Below are positions 11,794 to 22,007 of a stretch of 64,000 bases of DNA, piece after piece; position 1 is the first letter of the stretch; every line of letters starts with the position of its first letter. The stretch comes from Pyrus communis (taxonomy: Eukaryota > Streptophyta > Magnoliopsida > Rosales > Rosaceae): NCBI RefSeq assembly GCF_963583255.1, contig NC_084807.1:26356381-26420380 (forward strand). The letters are read 5' to 3'. The notes under the pieces are model-generated. The model was not told the DNA's origin. It searched no databases and worked only from the letters and a program-made list of their open reading frames with translations. Both the position numbers and the translations under genes were made by a program.

Positions 11794-12489
11794 AAGCTTT
11801 TTCCCAACAAGTTGAGCCAACTACGTTTTAAGTCAATTTCTTCCAACAAGTTGAATATGAAGGGTCGCTCATCCAATTTCTAAACATGACAGAAGTTGGA
11901 TGTGGCTCAATTATTCGTTATTGTTCGCTACCGTACACAACACGGTGTTGTTTAAATTCAGAAAAATCTTTTTCTCTATTATTCGTTCCTACCAATTCAT
12001 TATTTGTTATGGATGTGGCTCAACCTAACATGTCAAAAGAAATTATTGCTTTTGTTTACGAAGCCATTGATAATCTACGATGATTTCTTCAAGGGCCACT
12101 GAATCACTGATAGTTAGTGGCTATAGCTCAATGCCCATTGATGAGCCACAGACTCCATCTCAAGGATTTGACAGCGTTTTATTTGTTTGATATCTTTCGG
12201 CGTTCTGATTTTGTAATTAGGAGGAAGATAGTTTGATTTGTTTCTGGTTATGGACTAATTTGACAGAACATGTATCTGGTAGCCATTTTACATGTTATAG
12301 AAATAAAACTGCGATTGTGTAATTTGTAGGCATATGATTTGATCAATTAATACAAATTTGACAATACTTCTCTTTCATCCCACAATCTCTACATACCTAA
12401 AATTCATGATGGGAGTTTTGGCTGACAAGATTGATTTTGAAATTCGGTACACTCACTTTTTATTGTAAACGTGATTCTTCCCACTGCCT

Positions 12490-12990
12490 GTTACGATCAA
12501 GGTTTTTAACATGTTTCCCCGGGGAGCGTGGCCGAATGTGAGGTAATGAGAAATATCAGGCATCTAAATCTTGTCAAGGTTTTAACTGCTTGTACTTGTT
12601 CAAGTGTTGATTTTTGGTACTGATTTTAAAGCTTTACTGTACGAGTTCATGGATATTGTTTGTTCAAAGGCATCACCATTGACGTTGCTTGTTCACCGGA
12701 TTTCTTCATAATATCTGTGATACGCAAATTGTTCATTGTGATCTCAAGCCAAGCAATGTGTTTCTGGCTTTGGACTGGCAAGAATTCTGCCAAACTTGGC
12801 TGATAATGTTTCTGGAAATCAAACAAGTTCCATTGGAATAAGAGGAACCGTTGGTTATGCTGCTTCAGGTGTGTTTGGATTCGATATTTAGAATGGGGAT
12901 CTCGTGTTCTGCTGAATCCCCAAGAGACCGAAAGTATAATAGTGATGTTGTCACCGAATTGCAATCCATAGTGAAGTTTTGTTGAAGCAC
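12490..12990 (+). pseudogene. LRR-RLK kinase-domain fragment, copy 3 (5' part)
   Basis: Short collinear pieces of the same kinase are present. They include the VKVFNM and AECEAMRNIRH region (12494-12580), a VHCDLKPSN-type block (about 12735-12765), the activation-loop block QTSSIGIRGTVGYAA (12826-12867), and then C-terminal words corresponding to GISCSAESPRDRK (12890-12935). Intervening sequence is deleted and the frame is lost many times. The intron present in copies 1 and 2 also appears to be missing. It has no LRR part. The next piece of this family lies on the far side of the Copia insertion. Confidence 0.75.
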
Positions 12991-13148
12991 TAAATGAAGG
13001 TATATGCAAAGTCTCACCAAATAATGTATATAAGATTATCCTGTTAACAACAGCATTTATTTCCTTTATTTTTTTTACACCTTTTGATTTTGTGCAGCAC
13101 CAATGTTACTTGCATAAAATCGTAATCTGATTGCAATCATCTGTTATT

Positions 13149-13153
13149 CTTGG
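13149..13153. repeat. Target-site duplication, left (CTTGG)
   Basis: CTTGG immediately precedes the left LTR and recurs at 18134-18138 immediately after the right LTR. This 5-bp duplication is as expected for a Copia integrase and fixes both element ends. Confidence 0.92.
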
Positions 13154-13457
13154 TATAGAAATGATATGTTTTCTGTATTATCTTTCTTGTAATAATAGTC
13201 AGATGTTTTATATACATCTTACACAGACACACATGCAATAAACTAAAGACACATGCTTGCTGCCCATGCTGCTGTCAGGAATATTGCAGCCACGTGCCCA
13301 TGCTGCAACACATCAGAGCCCATGAGGTCTGCTGTCCAGGTTGTATTCCAATTGTGCAGTTGGTGGAGCAGCAGTTGATGGAGCAGATTCGGCAGTTGGT
13401 GGAGCAGCAGTTGATGGAGCTGGTGGAGCAGCAGTTGATGGAGCAGATTCCTTAACA
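13154..13457 (-). repeat. 3' LTR of the intact Copia element
   Basis: 304 bp. It contains a TATA-like word (GTATATAAAAC, minus strand, about 13205-13216), a CACGTG G-box near 13290, a repeated TGCCCATGCTGC word, and an internal tandem repeat (about 13357-13450) built from GCAGTTGATGGAGCAG-like units. The gag-pol reading frame enters this LTR and stops at 13313. Confidence 0.93.
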
Positions 13458-16400
13458 CGCCCCCGCAAGACGGTGGCACCATCGGAGACACCGATCTTGG
13501 AACGAAGGAGATGGAAACGTGGACGTGGCAAGGATTTGGTTAGAGCGTCTGCAAGCTGATCAGTAGTGGAGACATGAGAGACTTGAAGAAGACCACGAGT
13601 GACACGATCCCGTACAAACTGAAAATCAATATCGATATGCTTCATACGGGAATGGAGAACCGGATTAGCACAATAGAACATGGCTCCAATGTTATCACAA
13701 GAAACAGCCGGTGTTGTGGGGAGAGAAATGCCAAGTTCACGCAGTAAGGACTGAATCCATATGAGTTCAGCAGTGGTGGCAGCAATGGCCCGATATTCGG
13801 CTTCGGTAGAGGAGCGAGAGACAGACCGCTGCTTTCGGGAGCTCCAAGAGATGAGATTGCCACCAAGATAAACAACATAGCCAGTCGTAGATTTGCGATC
13901 ATCACGATCACCAGCCCAGTCAGCATCGGAAAAGGCATAGAGACGATGAGAGGGGCGACGACAAAGATGAAGGCCAAAGGAAATGGTACCCTTCAGGTAG
14001 CGGAGAAGACGCTTGAGTGCCTGCCAGTGAGTCTCGGAAGGAGAATGCATGAATTGAGAGAGCTTATTGACTGTGAAGGAGATGTCAGGGCGTGTAAGAC
14101 TGAGATATTGAAGTCCACCAACAAGACGACGGTAGGGAGTGGGATCCGTTGGGGAGGAGCCATCATGGAGCATGAGTGAGTGAGTGGTGGAGAGAGGCGT
14201 ACTGACAGCCTTTGCACCATCCATCTTGGCATTGACAAGAAGATCATGAATGTACTTGTGCTGAGAGAGAAATAGGCCAGTGGCTGTGGGAAGGACTTCA
14301 ACACCAAGAAAGTAATGTAAGGAGCCCAGGTCCTTGACGGAGAACCGAGTTGCCAACAGGTGAATGAACTTTGCTATAAGTGAGGAATCGTTTCCTGTAA
14401 TAAGAAGATCATCAACATAAACCAAAAAATAAATTACAGCAGTCCCTTTATTCAAGAGAAAGAGTGAGGCATCAGAGATGGCATTGACAAAGCCATGGGA
14501 GAGCAGAAATGAGTGTAATTCCTTGTACCATGCCCTGGGAGCCTGTTTGAGGCCATAGAGGGCTTTCCTCAATTTACACACATGAGATGGATGATTGGAG
14601 TCAACAAAACCAGGTGGTTGAACCATATAGACATTTTCACGGAGTGTGCCATGAAGGAAAGCATTGTTGACGTCCAACTGACGAATTGGCCACTTATGAG
14701 TCACGGCAAGATGCAAAACAATGCGTATGGTAGTAGGTTTGATCACCGGACTGAAAGTATCTGAAAAATCAATACCAGGACGTTGGTGAAAACCCTTGGC
14801 AACTAAGCGTGCCTTGTACCTGTCAATATTGCCATCAGGATGCCGTTTGATACGAAACACCCACTTACAACCAATAAGATTTTGAGAGGGAAGGGAAGGA
14901 ACGAGCTCCCATGTACCATTGCGAATTAACGCATTGAACTCATTGGACATTGCTTGTCGCCAAAGGGGATCCTTGACAGCCTGAGAGACACATGTCGGTT
15001 CAACTGAGGAGAGAATGGGATGTTTAGTAGCAGTCATAGCATACCGAGGATTGGGTTTGTGGATACCGACTTTGGCACGGGTGATCATGGAATGATTGGG
15101 GAGCACAGGAGGTACGGAGGGGTTGGGGGAGGTTGGGTTAGAGGATGGAAAGGTGACAACAGTCCTATGAGGGTTTCTAGTGTATGTACGAACGGGGTTG
15201 TTGGGGGGAGGTGGCTGGACGTGATCAGTTTGGGTTGGAGAATGTGGTGGGGTGAATATAGGTGCAGCGGATGGTGACGGTTCTGAGACAGGGGCAGATT
15301 CTGATGATGATGATGATGATGTGACGTGTGGTGGCAGTGAAGAAGAAACAGCCGACTCAACAGGCCTGGTGGGTAAGTGGACGGGAACATGAGTAACTGG
15401 AGAAAGAGAAGAGACCCAAGTGTGAGAGTTATCAACCGTGACATGGGGAGTGGAGGTAGGGAGGTTAGCAAGAGGAAAAGTGGACTCATCGAATTGAACA
15501 TGCCGAGAGATAAAAATTTTGTGGGAGGAAAGATCAAGACACTGAAATGCACTTTGATTAGATGAGTAACCAAGGAAGAGGCATGGGCGGGAACGAGGGA
15601 GTAATTTATTGGAATTGTAAGGACGTAACCAAGGAAAACACAAGCACCCAAATGTACGAAGACGGGAGTAGTTGGGTTGTTCATCAAATAGTTGAGTGAA
15701 TGGGGAGAGATTATTAAGAATCGGAGTGGGCATACGGTTGATAAAATAGGTAGCTGTTTTAAAGGCATAAGACCAATAGGTGAGAGGTAAAGAAGCTTGA
15801 TGAAGAAGTGTGAGACCAGTTTCAACAATGTGACGATGTCGTCGTTCGGCGACTCCATTGTGTTGAGGAGTGTGAGGTGGTGTAAGAAGATGGGTGATGC
15901 CATTGGATGAGAGAAAATGTTGGAGTTTGATAAATTCGCCCCCACCATCAGTGTATAACCTAGTGATTTTTCTTTTGAAGTAATTTTCAACTAGTGCTTT
16001 GAAGGTGACAAAAGTGGAAAACACATCAGATTTCTTTTTGAGAGGGTAGAGCCATATATATTTTGTAAAATGATCAACAAAGATAACATAGTAAGAAAAA
16101 CCATCAATTGAAGAGTATGGAGCAGGGCCCCAAACATCACTATAAACGAGGTCTAATGCACCATGACTGGTGAGAGACGAAGTTCCAAACGGGAGACGAT
16201 GGCTTTTATTACATAGACATGAATGACAAACAGACTTGAACAACTTGGAAGACACATTAATGGAAGACATACGAAGGACTTGTTGGAGAGTGTGATGGCT
16301 GGGGTGACCAAGACGACGATGCCAGAGGTTGGGAGAGACCACCACACCCACCATAGCTTGTGGTTGATGAAATGATTGAGATTTAGGAGACCACTCATAC

Positions 16401-17761
16401 ACATCATCCTTATTCGGGCCTTGAAGAAGAACCGCCCCCGTGCTCAGATCCTTGACATGAAAGAAATCAGGAAAAAGTTCAATAGAGGTATTATTTTGTT
16501 TATTAAATTTAGAGATAGAAATAATGTCTTTTTTCATAGAAGGAACGCATAGAACGTTTGATAAGCTGAAGGATTGGGAGGATGAGGAGGGTAAAGTGGT
16601 TGAACCAACATGTGTGATACCCAAACCTGAACCATTACCAATAATTATTTCATCAGGACCATCATATATGGCTGCACCAGAGAGAGTGTTGACATTAGAG
16701 GTAACATGGTGAGAAGCACCAGAATCAAGCAACCATGTTGGAGAAGAGGTGGACCGGCCATGGGTGGTAGGATTGGCCACGAGCGTACTGGAAGGTCCAG
16801 ATTGGAGTTGAGGGCAGCGTTTGGCACTATGACCTTGAGTGCCACACCATTGACAGAAACCACGATAACCTGTGTTGTTCATGTTGGTAGAGCGGCGACC
16901 ATTGTCGGTGAAGGATTGTTGGATGGACTTGTAGGAACCACGAGAATTGGTGGCGGTGGAAGATGTGTGGGGGTGCTCAAAGGAACTACGAGAAGGATTG
17001 CGAGAGAGAAAGGACCCACGGTTAGAGTTGGAGTTGTGAGAGCGGAAGCCACGATTTGAGGTGTGGAAGCGAGATGTCTGAGTGACATTGGCAGTGATCA
17101 CTGGGGGTAGAACAGTGGTATCATCACGCTTAAGAGCAGCTTCATGTTCAACCAGTTTGTCATGCAGGTTTTCAAAAGAGATTGAGGTGTCGCGGGAGCG
17201 AACTACCGCAGCAATTTCCTTGAAGTCCGAGCCAACACCATTAAGAATGTAGAGGAGGAGATCATCATCAGAGAGGGGAACATCAATGATGGCAAGCTCG
17301 TCTGCAATAATGCGGACTTCTTGTAGATACTCAGAGACAGGCTTGTTCTCACGACGCAGGAGAGTAAGGCGTTCTTTGAGACCAAGAACGCGGGCACGGG
17401 CTTTGCTAGCAAAGAGATGAAGAAGCTTGTCCCAAGCTTCCTTGGATGTCTTGGCAGAGGCAATAAGGGAGATGACCTGCGGGGAGACGGAAGCAAGAAT
17501 CGCATGAAGGAGGAGTTGATCTTGCCGAATCCAAAAGGTGCGAAGCACGGTTTGAGTGGTTGATGGGCAGAGATGAGAACCATCCACATAACCCATGAGA
17601 TCGTAGCCGTAAAGAAGGGCGTTGAACTGAGCACGCCAGGATGGGTAATTAGTGGGTGTGAGTTTCACAGGTAATTGGGCTGTAGCGTTTATGGTGATCA
17701 AGGTGGGAGTAGTGGAGTTGAGGTCTGGTAGAGGGTTGGTTGTAGAGGCGTCAGTAGCCAT
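13313..17761 (-). CDS. Copia gag-pol polyprotein, 1482 aa
   Basis: A single ORF from ATG 17761, about 70 bases after the 5' LTR. In order: gag (UBN2/Retrotran_gag family, residues 30-210, [12 protein letters not shown]); CCHC zinc knuckle [14 protein letters not shown] (about 300); aspartic protease with LLDSGASHH (about 345); GAG-pre-integrase [10 protein letters not shown]; integrase with zinc-binding [10 protein letters not shown] and the D-D-E core ([24 protein letters not shown], about 530-660); a Ser/Pro-rich linker; reverse transcriptase with [13 protein letters not shown] and the catalytic YVDDLL; RNase H with [14 protein letters not shown] and QLADALTK near the end. All key residues seen are present. 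The last 48 or so codons run into the 3' LTR and encode an [12 protein letters not shown] repeat tail. It makes the particle and enzymes for retrotransposition. Confidence 0.95.
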   Translation of the reverse strand: MATDASTTNPLPDLNSTTPTLITINATAQLPVKLTPTNYPSWRAQFNALLYGYDLMGYVDGSHLCPSTTQTVLRTFWIRQDQLLLHAILASVSPQVISLIASAKTSKEAWDKLLHLFASKARARVLGLKERLTLLRRENKPVSEYLQEVRIIADELAIIDVPLSDDDLLLYILNGVGSDFKEIAAVVRSRDTSISFENLHDKLVEHEAALKRDDTTVLPPVITANVTQTSRFHTSNRGFRSHNSNSNRGSFLSRNPSRSSFEHPHTSSTATNSRGSYKSIQQSFTDNGRRSTNMNNTGYRGFCQWCGTQGHSAKRCPQLQSGPSSTLVANPTTHGRSTSSPTWLLDSGASHHVTSNVNTLSGAAIYDGPDEIIIGNGSGLGITHVGSTTLPSSSSQSFSLSNVLCVPSMKKDIISISKFNKQNNTSIELFPDFFHVKDLSTGAVLLQGPNKDDVYEWSPKSQSFHQPQAMVGVVVSPNLWHRRLGHPSHHTLQQVLRMSSINVSSKLFKSVCHSCLCNKSHRLPFGTSSLTSHGALDLVYSDVWGPAPYSSIDGFSYYVIFVDHFTKYIWLYPLKKKSDVFSTFVTFKALVENYFKRKITRLYTDGGGEFIKLQHFLSSNGITHLLTPPHTPQHNGVAERRHRHIVETGLTLLHQASLPLTYWSYAFKTATYFINRMPTPILNNLSPFTQLFDEQPNYSRLRTFGCLCFPWLRPYNSNKLLPRSRPCLFLGYSSNQSAFQCLDLSSHKIFISRHVQFDESTFPLANLPTSTPHVTVDNSHTWVSSLSPVTHVPVHLPTRPVESAVSSSLPPHVTSSSSSSESAPVSEPSPSAAPIFTPPHSPTQTDHVQPPPPNNPVRTYTRNPHRTVVTFPSSNPTSPNPSVPPVLPNHSMITRAKVGIHKPNPRYAMTATKHPILSSVEPTCVSQAVKDPLWRQAMSNEFNALIRNGTWELVPSLPSQNLIGCKWVFRIKRHPDGNIDRYKARLVAKGFHQRPGIDFSDTFSPVIKPTTIRIVLHLAVTHKWPIRQLDVNNAFLHGTLRENVYMVQPPGFVDSNHPSHVCKLRKALYGLKQAPRAWYKELHSFLLSHGFVNAISDASLFLLNKGTAVIYFLVYVDDLLITGNDSSLIAKFIHLLATRFSVKDLGSLHYFLGVEVLPTATGLFLSQHKYIHDLLVNAKMDGAKAVSTPLSTTHSLMLHDGSSPTDPTPYRRLVGGLQYLSLTRPDISFTVNKLSQFMHSPSETHWQALKRLLRYLKGTISFGLHLCRRPSHRLYAFSDADWAGDRDDRKSTTGYVVYLGGNLISWSSRKQRSVSRSSTEAEYRAIAATTAELIWIQSLLRELGISLPTTPAVSCDNIGAMFYCANPVLHSRMKHIDIDFQFVRDRVTRGLLQVSHVSTTDQLADALTKSLPRPRFHLLRSKIGVSDGATVLRGRVKESAPSTAAPPAPSTAAPPTAESAPSTAAPPTAQLEYNLDSRPHGL

Positions 17762-17815
17762 GGATGAAGACAGGGAAGAGATGGATCAGAAAAAAATTTC
17801 TCGTTGGAGTTTTTG

Positions 17816-17829
17816 GGCTCGTGATACCA
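17816..17829 (-). other. Primer-binding site, initiator-Met type
   Basis: Minus strand TGGTATCACGAGCC abuts the 5' LTR. It matches the plant initiator tRNA-Met complement (TGGTATCAGAGC) apart from one extra C. Confidence 0.8.
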
Positions 17830-18133
17830 TATAGAAATGATATGTTTTCTGTATTATCTTTCTTGTAATAATAGTCAGATGTTTTATATACATCTTACAC
17901 AGACACACATGCAATAAACTAAAGACACATGCTTGCTGCCCATGCTGCTGTCAGGAATATTGCAGCCACGTGCCCATGCTGCAACACATCAGAGCCCATG
18001 AGGTCTGCTGTCCAGGTTGTATTCCAATTGTGCAGTTGGTGGAGCAGCAGTTGATGGAGCAGATTCGGCAGTTGGTGGAGCAGCAGTTGATGGAGCTGGT
18101 GGAGCAGCAGTTGATGGAGCAGATTCCTTAACA
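17830..18133 (-). repeat. 5' LTR of the intact Copia element
   Basis: 304 bp, reading the same as 13154-13457. It supplies the promoter: a minus-strand TATA-like word at about 17881-17892. The inner edge (17830) abuts the primer-binding site. The outer edge is followed by the target duplication CTTGG at 18134-18138. Confidence 0.93.
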
Positions 18134-18233
18134 CTTGGCTCTGTTTCTTTTGATAAATTTAGCTGTTGCCACTGGCCAAGATGATGAACTCATTTCTAAG
18201 TCCATTTTTTTTTAACTTTTGATCGTATTTTAG

Positions 18234-18300
18234 TTTCTCTGAGGCTTGAAATTGGAATCTCTTGTTCTGTTGGATCCCAAGAGACTGAAAAGAAAAAGCG
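18234..18300 (+). pseudogene. LRR-RLK C-terminal fragment beyond the Copia insertion
   Basis: A short stretch with the words GGAATCTCTTGTTCTG and CCAAGAGACTGAAA matches the end of the kinase in copies 1 and 2 (GISCSxGSPRxxK). It lies about 100 bp past the right target duplication. It is probably a relic of copy 3, or of a fourth copy, separated when the retrotransposon landed. Confidence 0.55.
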
Positions 18301-18927
18301 ATTTTGTCAGATTATTTGGCATCGTTTGTTAAATTGAGGATTTTTATCATTTTGAATCTTACTTAACTGATTTTTTATAAAAAAAATTAAAATAATTAAT
18401 GATGAATAAATACATGAATCATTTCTATTGATTTCAAATATATTTTTTGTCATATTATAATTCCGCAAGAAATCAAGTCGATGAACCTGAATTCACCTTG
18501 TGTTAGTTTGGCCCACATTTCAATTTCATGAAAACAACATTGTGAATGGCTGCCAAAAACTGCATGTTCCATGTCGGCCCTAAGCTTTGTGAATTATTGG
18601 AGTTATAGTATGTTGCAATTAAATTTTTTTTGTACGATGTAAACGTCACCTGGGGACAAAAGGGTGTTATTGTTGCCTATCATTTCACCATGATAAAATA
18701 AAACTGTGCTCTTTCTCGCCAATAAGACAACCAAGAGTTGGGGACCTTGACCTACCAGACATCGTCAAATTTGATAAACTGATTGGCTGTCTCTCACTAT
18801 TTCCTAAAAATAAACAAGCCAAATCACAAATAAGTCCTAAGTTTTTTTGGTATTTCTTCTCCTCCACTCCCTAGTTTCTAGTTATCTTTATTGGAAATTC
18901 CATCATATATCAATATTGTTTGGACCG

Positions 18928-19017
18928 CTAAATCGACGTAAGGTTTTGTGCGGCAGACTAAATCGACGTAAGGTTTTGTGCGGCAGACTAAATCGACATA
19001 AGGTTTTGTGTGGCAGA
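18928..19017. repeat. 30-bp minisatellite, three units
   Basis: Three head-to-tail 30-bp units (18928-18957, 18958-18987, 18988-19017) begin CTAAATCGACGTAAGG. Units 1 and 2 are identical; unit 3 has two changes. No coding context is evident. Confidence 0.85.
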
Positions 19018-19084
19018 CACCACTGTCAGTCTATGCTTAGGAATTGATAAATTGACTGCTCATTTTAGTACAATAAAAACTTTT

Positions 19085-19634
19085 AGGCATTTTGTATACC
19101 ATAAAAAAAATAAAAAATAAAAAATAAAAAATAAAAAAATAAAGGATTTCTAAGCAGACGTTATTTAGTAGGATAAGACTTAGTTGTCGTTGTCATTGTT
19201 TGATTTAGAAATATAATCACTCAATTAACAGAATTCAAATCACACTCAAGCGGTTAAAATTACTGACAGATGTTAGTGTGTGAGTGGTTACCTTATAAGT
19301 GAATTGGATTGGTCCAGCTCAATAGGGTTTGTTAATTAGTAAGTTTGTTATAGCAGTGCTCTGTAACTCTGATTTCTCTGTAACTTTGAGACATTCAATA
19401 TTCTCGACATACAGAGATTTAATCCTTCTCTCAAATTTATTTATACCAATACAATACCAATTTCTTAACACTTCTAGAGACCCATGCGTACATTCACAAA
19501 GAAGAATCACACGTACAATTCGAATTTAGCAACTTATAACACAGTTTATTCTCGCACAATATACTGCCAGCATCTAATTAATTCTTTAAAAAATTATCTT
19601 AAGTACGGTAGGGTAAACTGGCTAGTTGATTAAT
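19085..19634. other. Intergenic between minisatellite and PMEI-1
   Basis: A run of AAAAAT units near 19105-19143, then AT-rich DNA. From about 19480 to 19620 the sequence resembles 21240-21390, the 3' flank of the neighbouring PMEI, as expected of a duplicated block. Confidence 0.5.
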
Positions 19635-20234
19635 TTAACCATGAACTGAGGCGTATCTGTCGATCAAAGCCAAAGCATTGCTAGTCAATTGTGCAATCTT
19701 GACAATCCTGCCCCCCACAGTAGTCTTCAACTTCCCATTCATCCCATTTTCCTCAAACCCATCAGAGCAGGTGGTCTCATCCGTCAAAGCCGCACTGACC
19801 CAAGTTTGTACATCACTTATCATAAGCTGAAAATCAGAGTTTTTAAAGCTTCCCATCCCAGCTATAGACCTCTTAAGCTCATAAACCGAATCACTTAACT
19901 CTTCGACACAGTCCCTCATAGCTTCTACTTCTTTGGGCTCCATTCCATGGCTGTGGGAGAGCTTTGACATCATGGTAGAGGTTGATTTGGCAGAGGCAAG
20001 CGTCACGTTAAGGGCTGCGCATGCCATAAGTTTAGGGCTTGTTTGGATTGCACCAGCATGGCTTGAAAGAGAAGCAAGGCAAAGCTTTGGGTAGGTTGTT
20101 GCACTGCAAGATGTTTTCATGAATTCATTGTTGGTTTTTTGTGCATCGTTTCTAGCTACTGAGGGTGAAGAGAATATGCAGCAAGTAAAAGAAAGTGTTA
20201 AGAGAAAAGATGTGACAAAAGATGATGATGCCAT
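19635..20234 (-). CDS. Pectin methylesterase/invertase inhibitor-like protein (PMEI-1)
   Basis: An intronless 199-aa protein. A signal peptide (FVTSFLLTLSFTCCIFSS, residues 5-22) is followed by a PMEI domain. The conserved cysteines lie in SCSATTYPKLC (first disulphide hairpin) and later in RDCVEEL and TTCSDGF (second disulphide), as in the four-helix-bundle inhibitors of pectin methylesterase or acid invertase. C-terminal ALTDETTC and ALIDRYA match the family, and length is normal. The protein would act in the apoplast and tune pectin de-esterification; sequence alone does not separate PMEI from invertase-inhibitor activity. A TATA-like CTATAAATT lies about 40-50 bp upstream (minus strand, near 20275-20285). 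It is in tandem with PMEI-2, same strand, 1.2 kb apart. Confidence 0.93.
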   Translation of the reverse strand: MASSSFVTSFLLTLSFTCCIFSSPSVARNDAQKTNNEFMKTSCSATTYPKLCLASLSSHAGAIQTSPKLMACAALNVTLASAKSTSTMMSKLSHSHGMEPKEVEAMRDCVEELSDSVYELKRSIAGMGSFKNSDFQLMISDVQTWVSAALTDETTCSDGFEENGMNGKLKTTVGGRIVKIAQLTSNALALIDRYASVHG

Positions 20235-20718
20235 CTCCTTTTTGTGTGAAGAGAGATTAGGGAGGGAATGGTGCCAATTTATAGAACTAATTTTAAAAAT
20301 AAAATAATAGTGATGATAATAATAAAAATGTACGTGATCATTCTAGCCGTCCAAAAAGGAACATGGTAAAAAAAATTTGGGGCCTGAAGCTGGAAATACT
20401 TATGTTTTTCTTTGAATAATTATACAGAGACTAAATTCTTTTAAAATTAAATTTCTAAACTAAATGATATATCATAAATTATTTAGTTTTCAAATTTAAT
20501 TTAAAATTTTGATCTCCCTAGCATTTTCCCTTTTATTTTTAAGTTAACAATCGATTTTCTTATCTTCACCAAGAACACACAGTTATAAAAACAGGACATG
20601 GTTAAACAAAATTGTGGCTTTAATAAAATTTTACCCGAGTAAAACTACATGGGAAAAAATCCGGTGAAGAAAAAACAGTTAACCCTTGCCAACTCAATTA
20701 CTCAATTATAATAATAGG

Positions 20719-20820
20719 GAATTGACATTCCAAAATTTTCATTTTGCACTCTAAACTTTTCATATTTAAAAATAACAAATATACTTATAAGAAGTGTAAA
20801 ATAAGATTTGAAAAAAAAGA
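20719..20820. repeat. MITE-like element, same family as 23739-23859
   Basis: It contains GGAATTGACATTCCAAAA, TTTTGCACTCTAAACTTTTCAT and AAGTGTAAAATAAGATTT. These align with the better-preserved element at 23739-23859. The right end is eroded, so the boundaries are approximate. Confidence 0.5.
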
Positions 20821-20999
20821 AAAAAGAATACCAGTTCCCTAATATTATCATCGGATATACACCTTACGAGCCAAGGTACGTGGTCCGACGTTTTCCAATA
20901 AGAAAATCCCATTACAACTCTCTCTCTCTCTCTCTTCCATTTCAAAAAATCATTCAAAACATCCATTTTAATGGTTTCATCATCCTTTGCAATTGTTCT

Positions 21000-21126
21000 T
21001 TAATGTTACGTAGCATTAAGTAGTACCAAAAAATGAATAGATGAGATAAAAAAAATGATCTAATAATTGTAAAAATTTGCTTATGGCTAAAACACCCTTA
21101 ATGCTAAGTACTACGTAGCATTAAAA
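21000..21126. repeat. Short inverted-repeat element around TACGTAG
   Basis: TTAATGTTACGTAGCATTAA at the left and the partner ACTACGTAGCATTAA at the right form imperfect terminal inverted repeats about 125 bp apart. The interior is AT-rich and non-coding. It is probably a small MITE; no clear target duplication was identified. Confidence 0.45.
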
Positions 21127-21398
21127 TCACACACCATTCTTTAACCAAACAGCATCTAAAACTTTATTGAATTATTGAAAAATTAAGCTTTTTTATATAC
21201 AGTTTCAAGACCAACTTCTCAATATATACTATTGTGCTTGGTTGCTTACAGAACCACACGTACATTTACCTAAAAGGAGAGCCACACTTGCAATTCAAGT
21301 GTACGTAGCAAATTTAGAACACAGTTTCTTATTAAACAATATAATATTGCATGCACCTAATTCTTCAAAAATTATCTTAAGTAGAGCAGTTGATATGT

Positions 21399-22007
21399 TT
21401 AACCATGAACTGAGGCATATCTATTGACCAAAGCCAAGGAATTGCTAGTCAATTGTGCGATGTTCACAATTCTGCCCCTCACGACAGTCTTCAAATTGCC
21501 ATTCATCAAATTTCCACCAAACCCATCAGAGCAAGTGGTCTCATCCGTCAAAGCAGCACTAACCCAAGTTTGCACATCACTTATCATGAGCTGAAAATCC
21601 GAGTTACTGAAGTTGCCCATCTCAGCTATGGACCTTTGAATCGCATCAACCGAATCACTTAACTCTTCGACGCAGTCCCTCATGGCTCCGACTTCTCTAG
21701 GCTTCATGCCATGGCTTTGGGAGAGTTTCAACATCATGATAGAGGTTGATTTGGCGGAGGCAAGCGTCACGGTGAGGGCTTCGCTGGCCATAAGTTTCGG
21801 GCTTGTTTGGATTGCATTTGCATGGCTTGAGAGGGAAGTAAGGCAAAGTTTTCGGTAGATTGTTGCACTGCAAGATGTTTTCAAGAATTCACTATTGGTT
21901 TTTTGTGCAAGGTCTCTAGCTGCTGAGGTTGAAGAGAATATGTCGCAACTAATGAAAAATGCTATGAGAAAAGATGCGACAAAATGGCTAGAAGATAAGG
22001 ATGCCAT
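21399..22007 (-). CDS. Pectin methylesterase/invertase inhibitor-like protein (PMEI-2)
   Basis: An intronless 202-aa protein. The signal peptide (VASFLIAFFISCDIFSSTSA) precedes a PMEI domain with SCSATIYRKLC, RDCVEEL and TTCSDGF, in the same positions as PMEI-1. The two proteins are close to identical over long runs, such as ISDVQTWVSAALTDETTCSD. This means a recent tandem duplication. The upstream regions also match: both have a TATA-like CTATAAATT (here about 22078-22088) and a shared block beginning GTCCAAAAAGG about 100-150 bp upstream of the ATG. Apoplastic inhibitor is the likely role; the target enzyme is unknown. Confidence 0.93.
   Translation of the reverse strand: MASLSSSHFVASFLIAFFISCDIFSSTSAARDLAQKTNSEFLKTSCSATIYRKLCLTSLSSHANAIQTSPKLMASEALTVTLASAKSTSIMMLKLSQSHGMKPREVGAMRDCVEELSDSVDAIQRSIAEMGNFSNSDFQLMISDVQTWVSAALTDETTCSDGFGGNLMNGNLKTVVRGRIVNIAQLTSNSLALVNRYASVHG

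Larger units (their letters stand above)
13154..18133 (-). mobile_element. Intact Ty1/Copia LTR retrotransposon
   Basis: A 4980-bp element on the minus strand with two 304-bp LTRs (13154-13457 and 17830-18133) that read identical by eye. It is flanked by the CTTGG duplication. The LTR starts TGTTAAGG and ends TTCTATA in element orientation. A primer-binding site, TGGTATCACGAGCC, abuts the 5' LTR (about 17816-17829), and a purine tract with GCGGGGGCG abuts the 3' LTR (13458-13472). One uninterrupted gag-pol frame occupies the interior. Identical LTRs, full ORF and intact signals indicate a recent insertion that could still be mobile. It sits inside the relic of RLK copy 3. Transcription would begin in the right LTR. 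Confidence 0.95.

Noticed and set aside
15085..15990. 301-codon minus-strand frame
   Set aside because: It is an alternative frame of the Copia gag-pol gene, opened by the Ser/Pro/Thr-rich linker.
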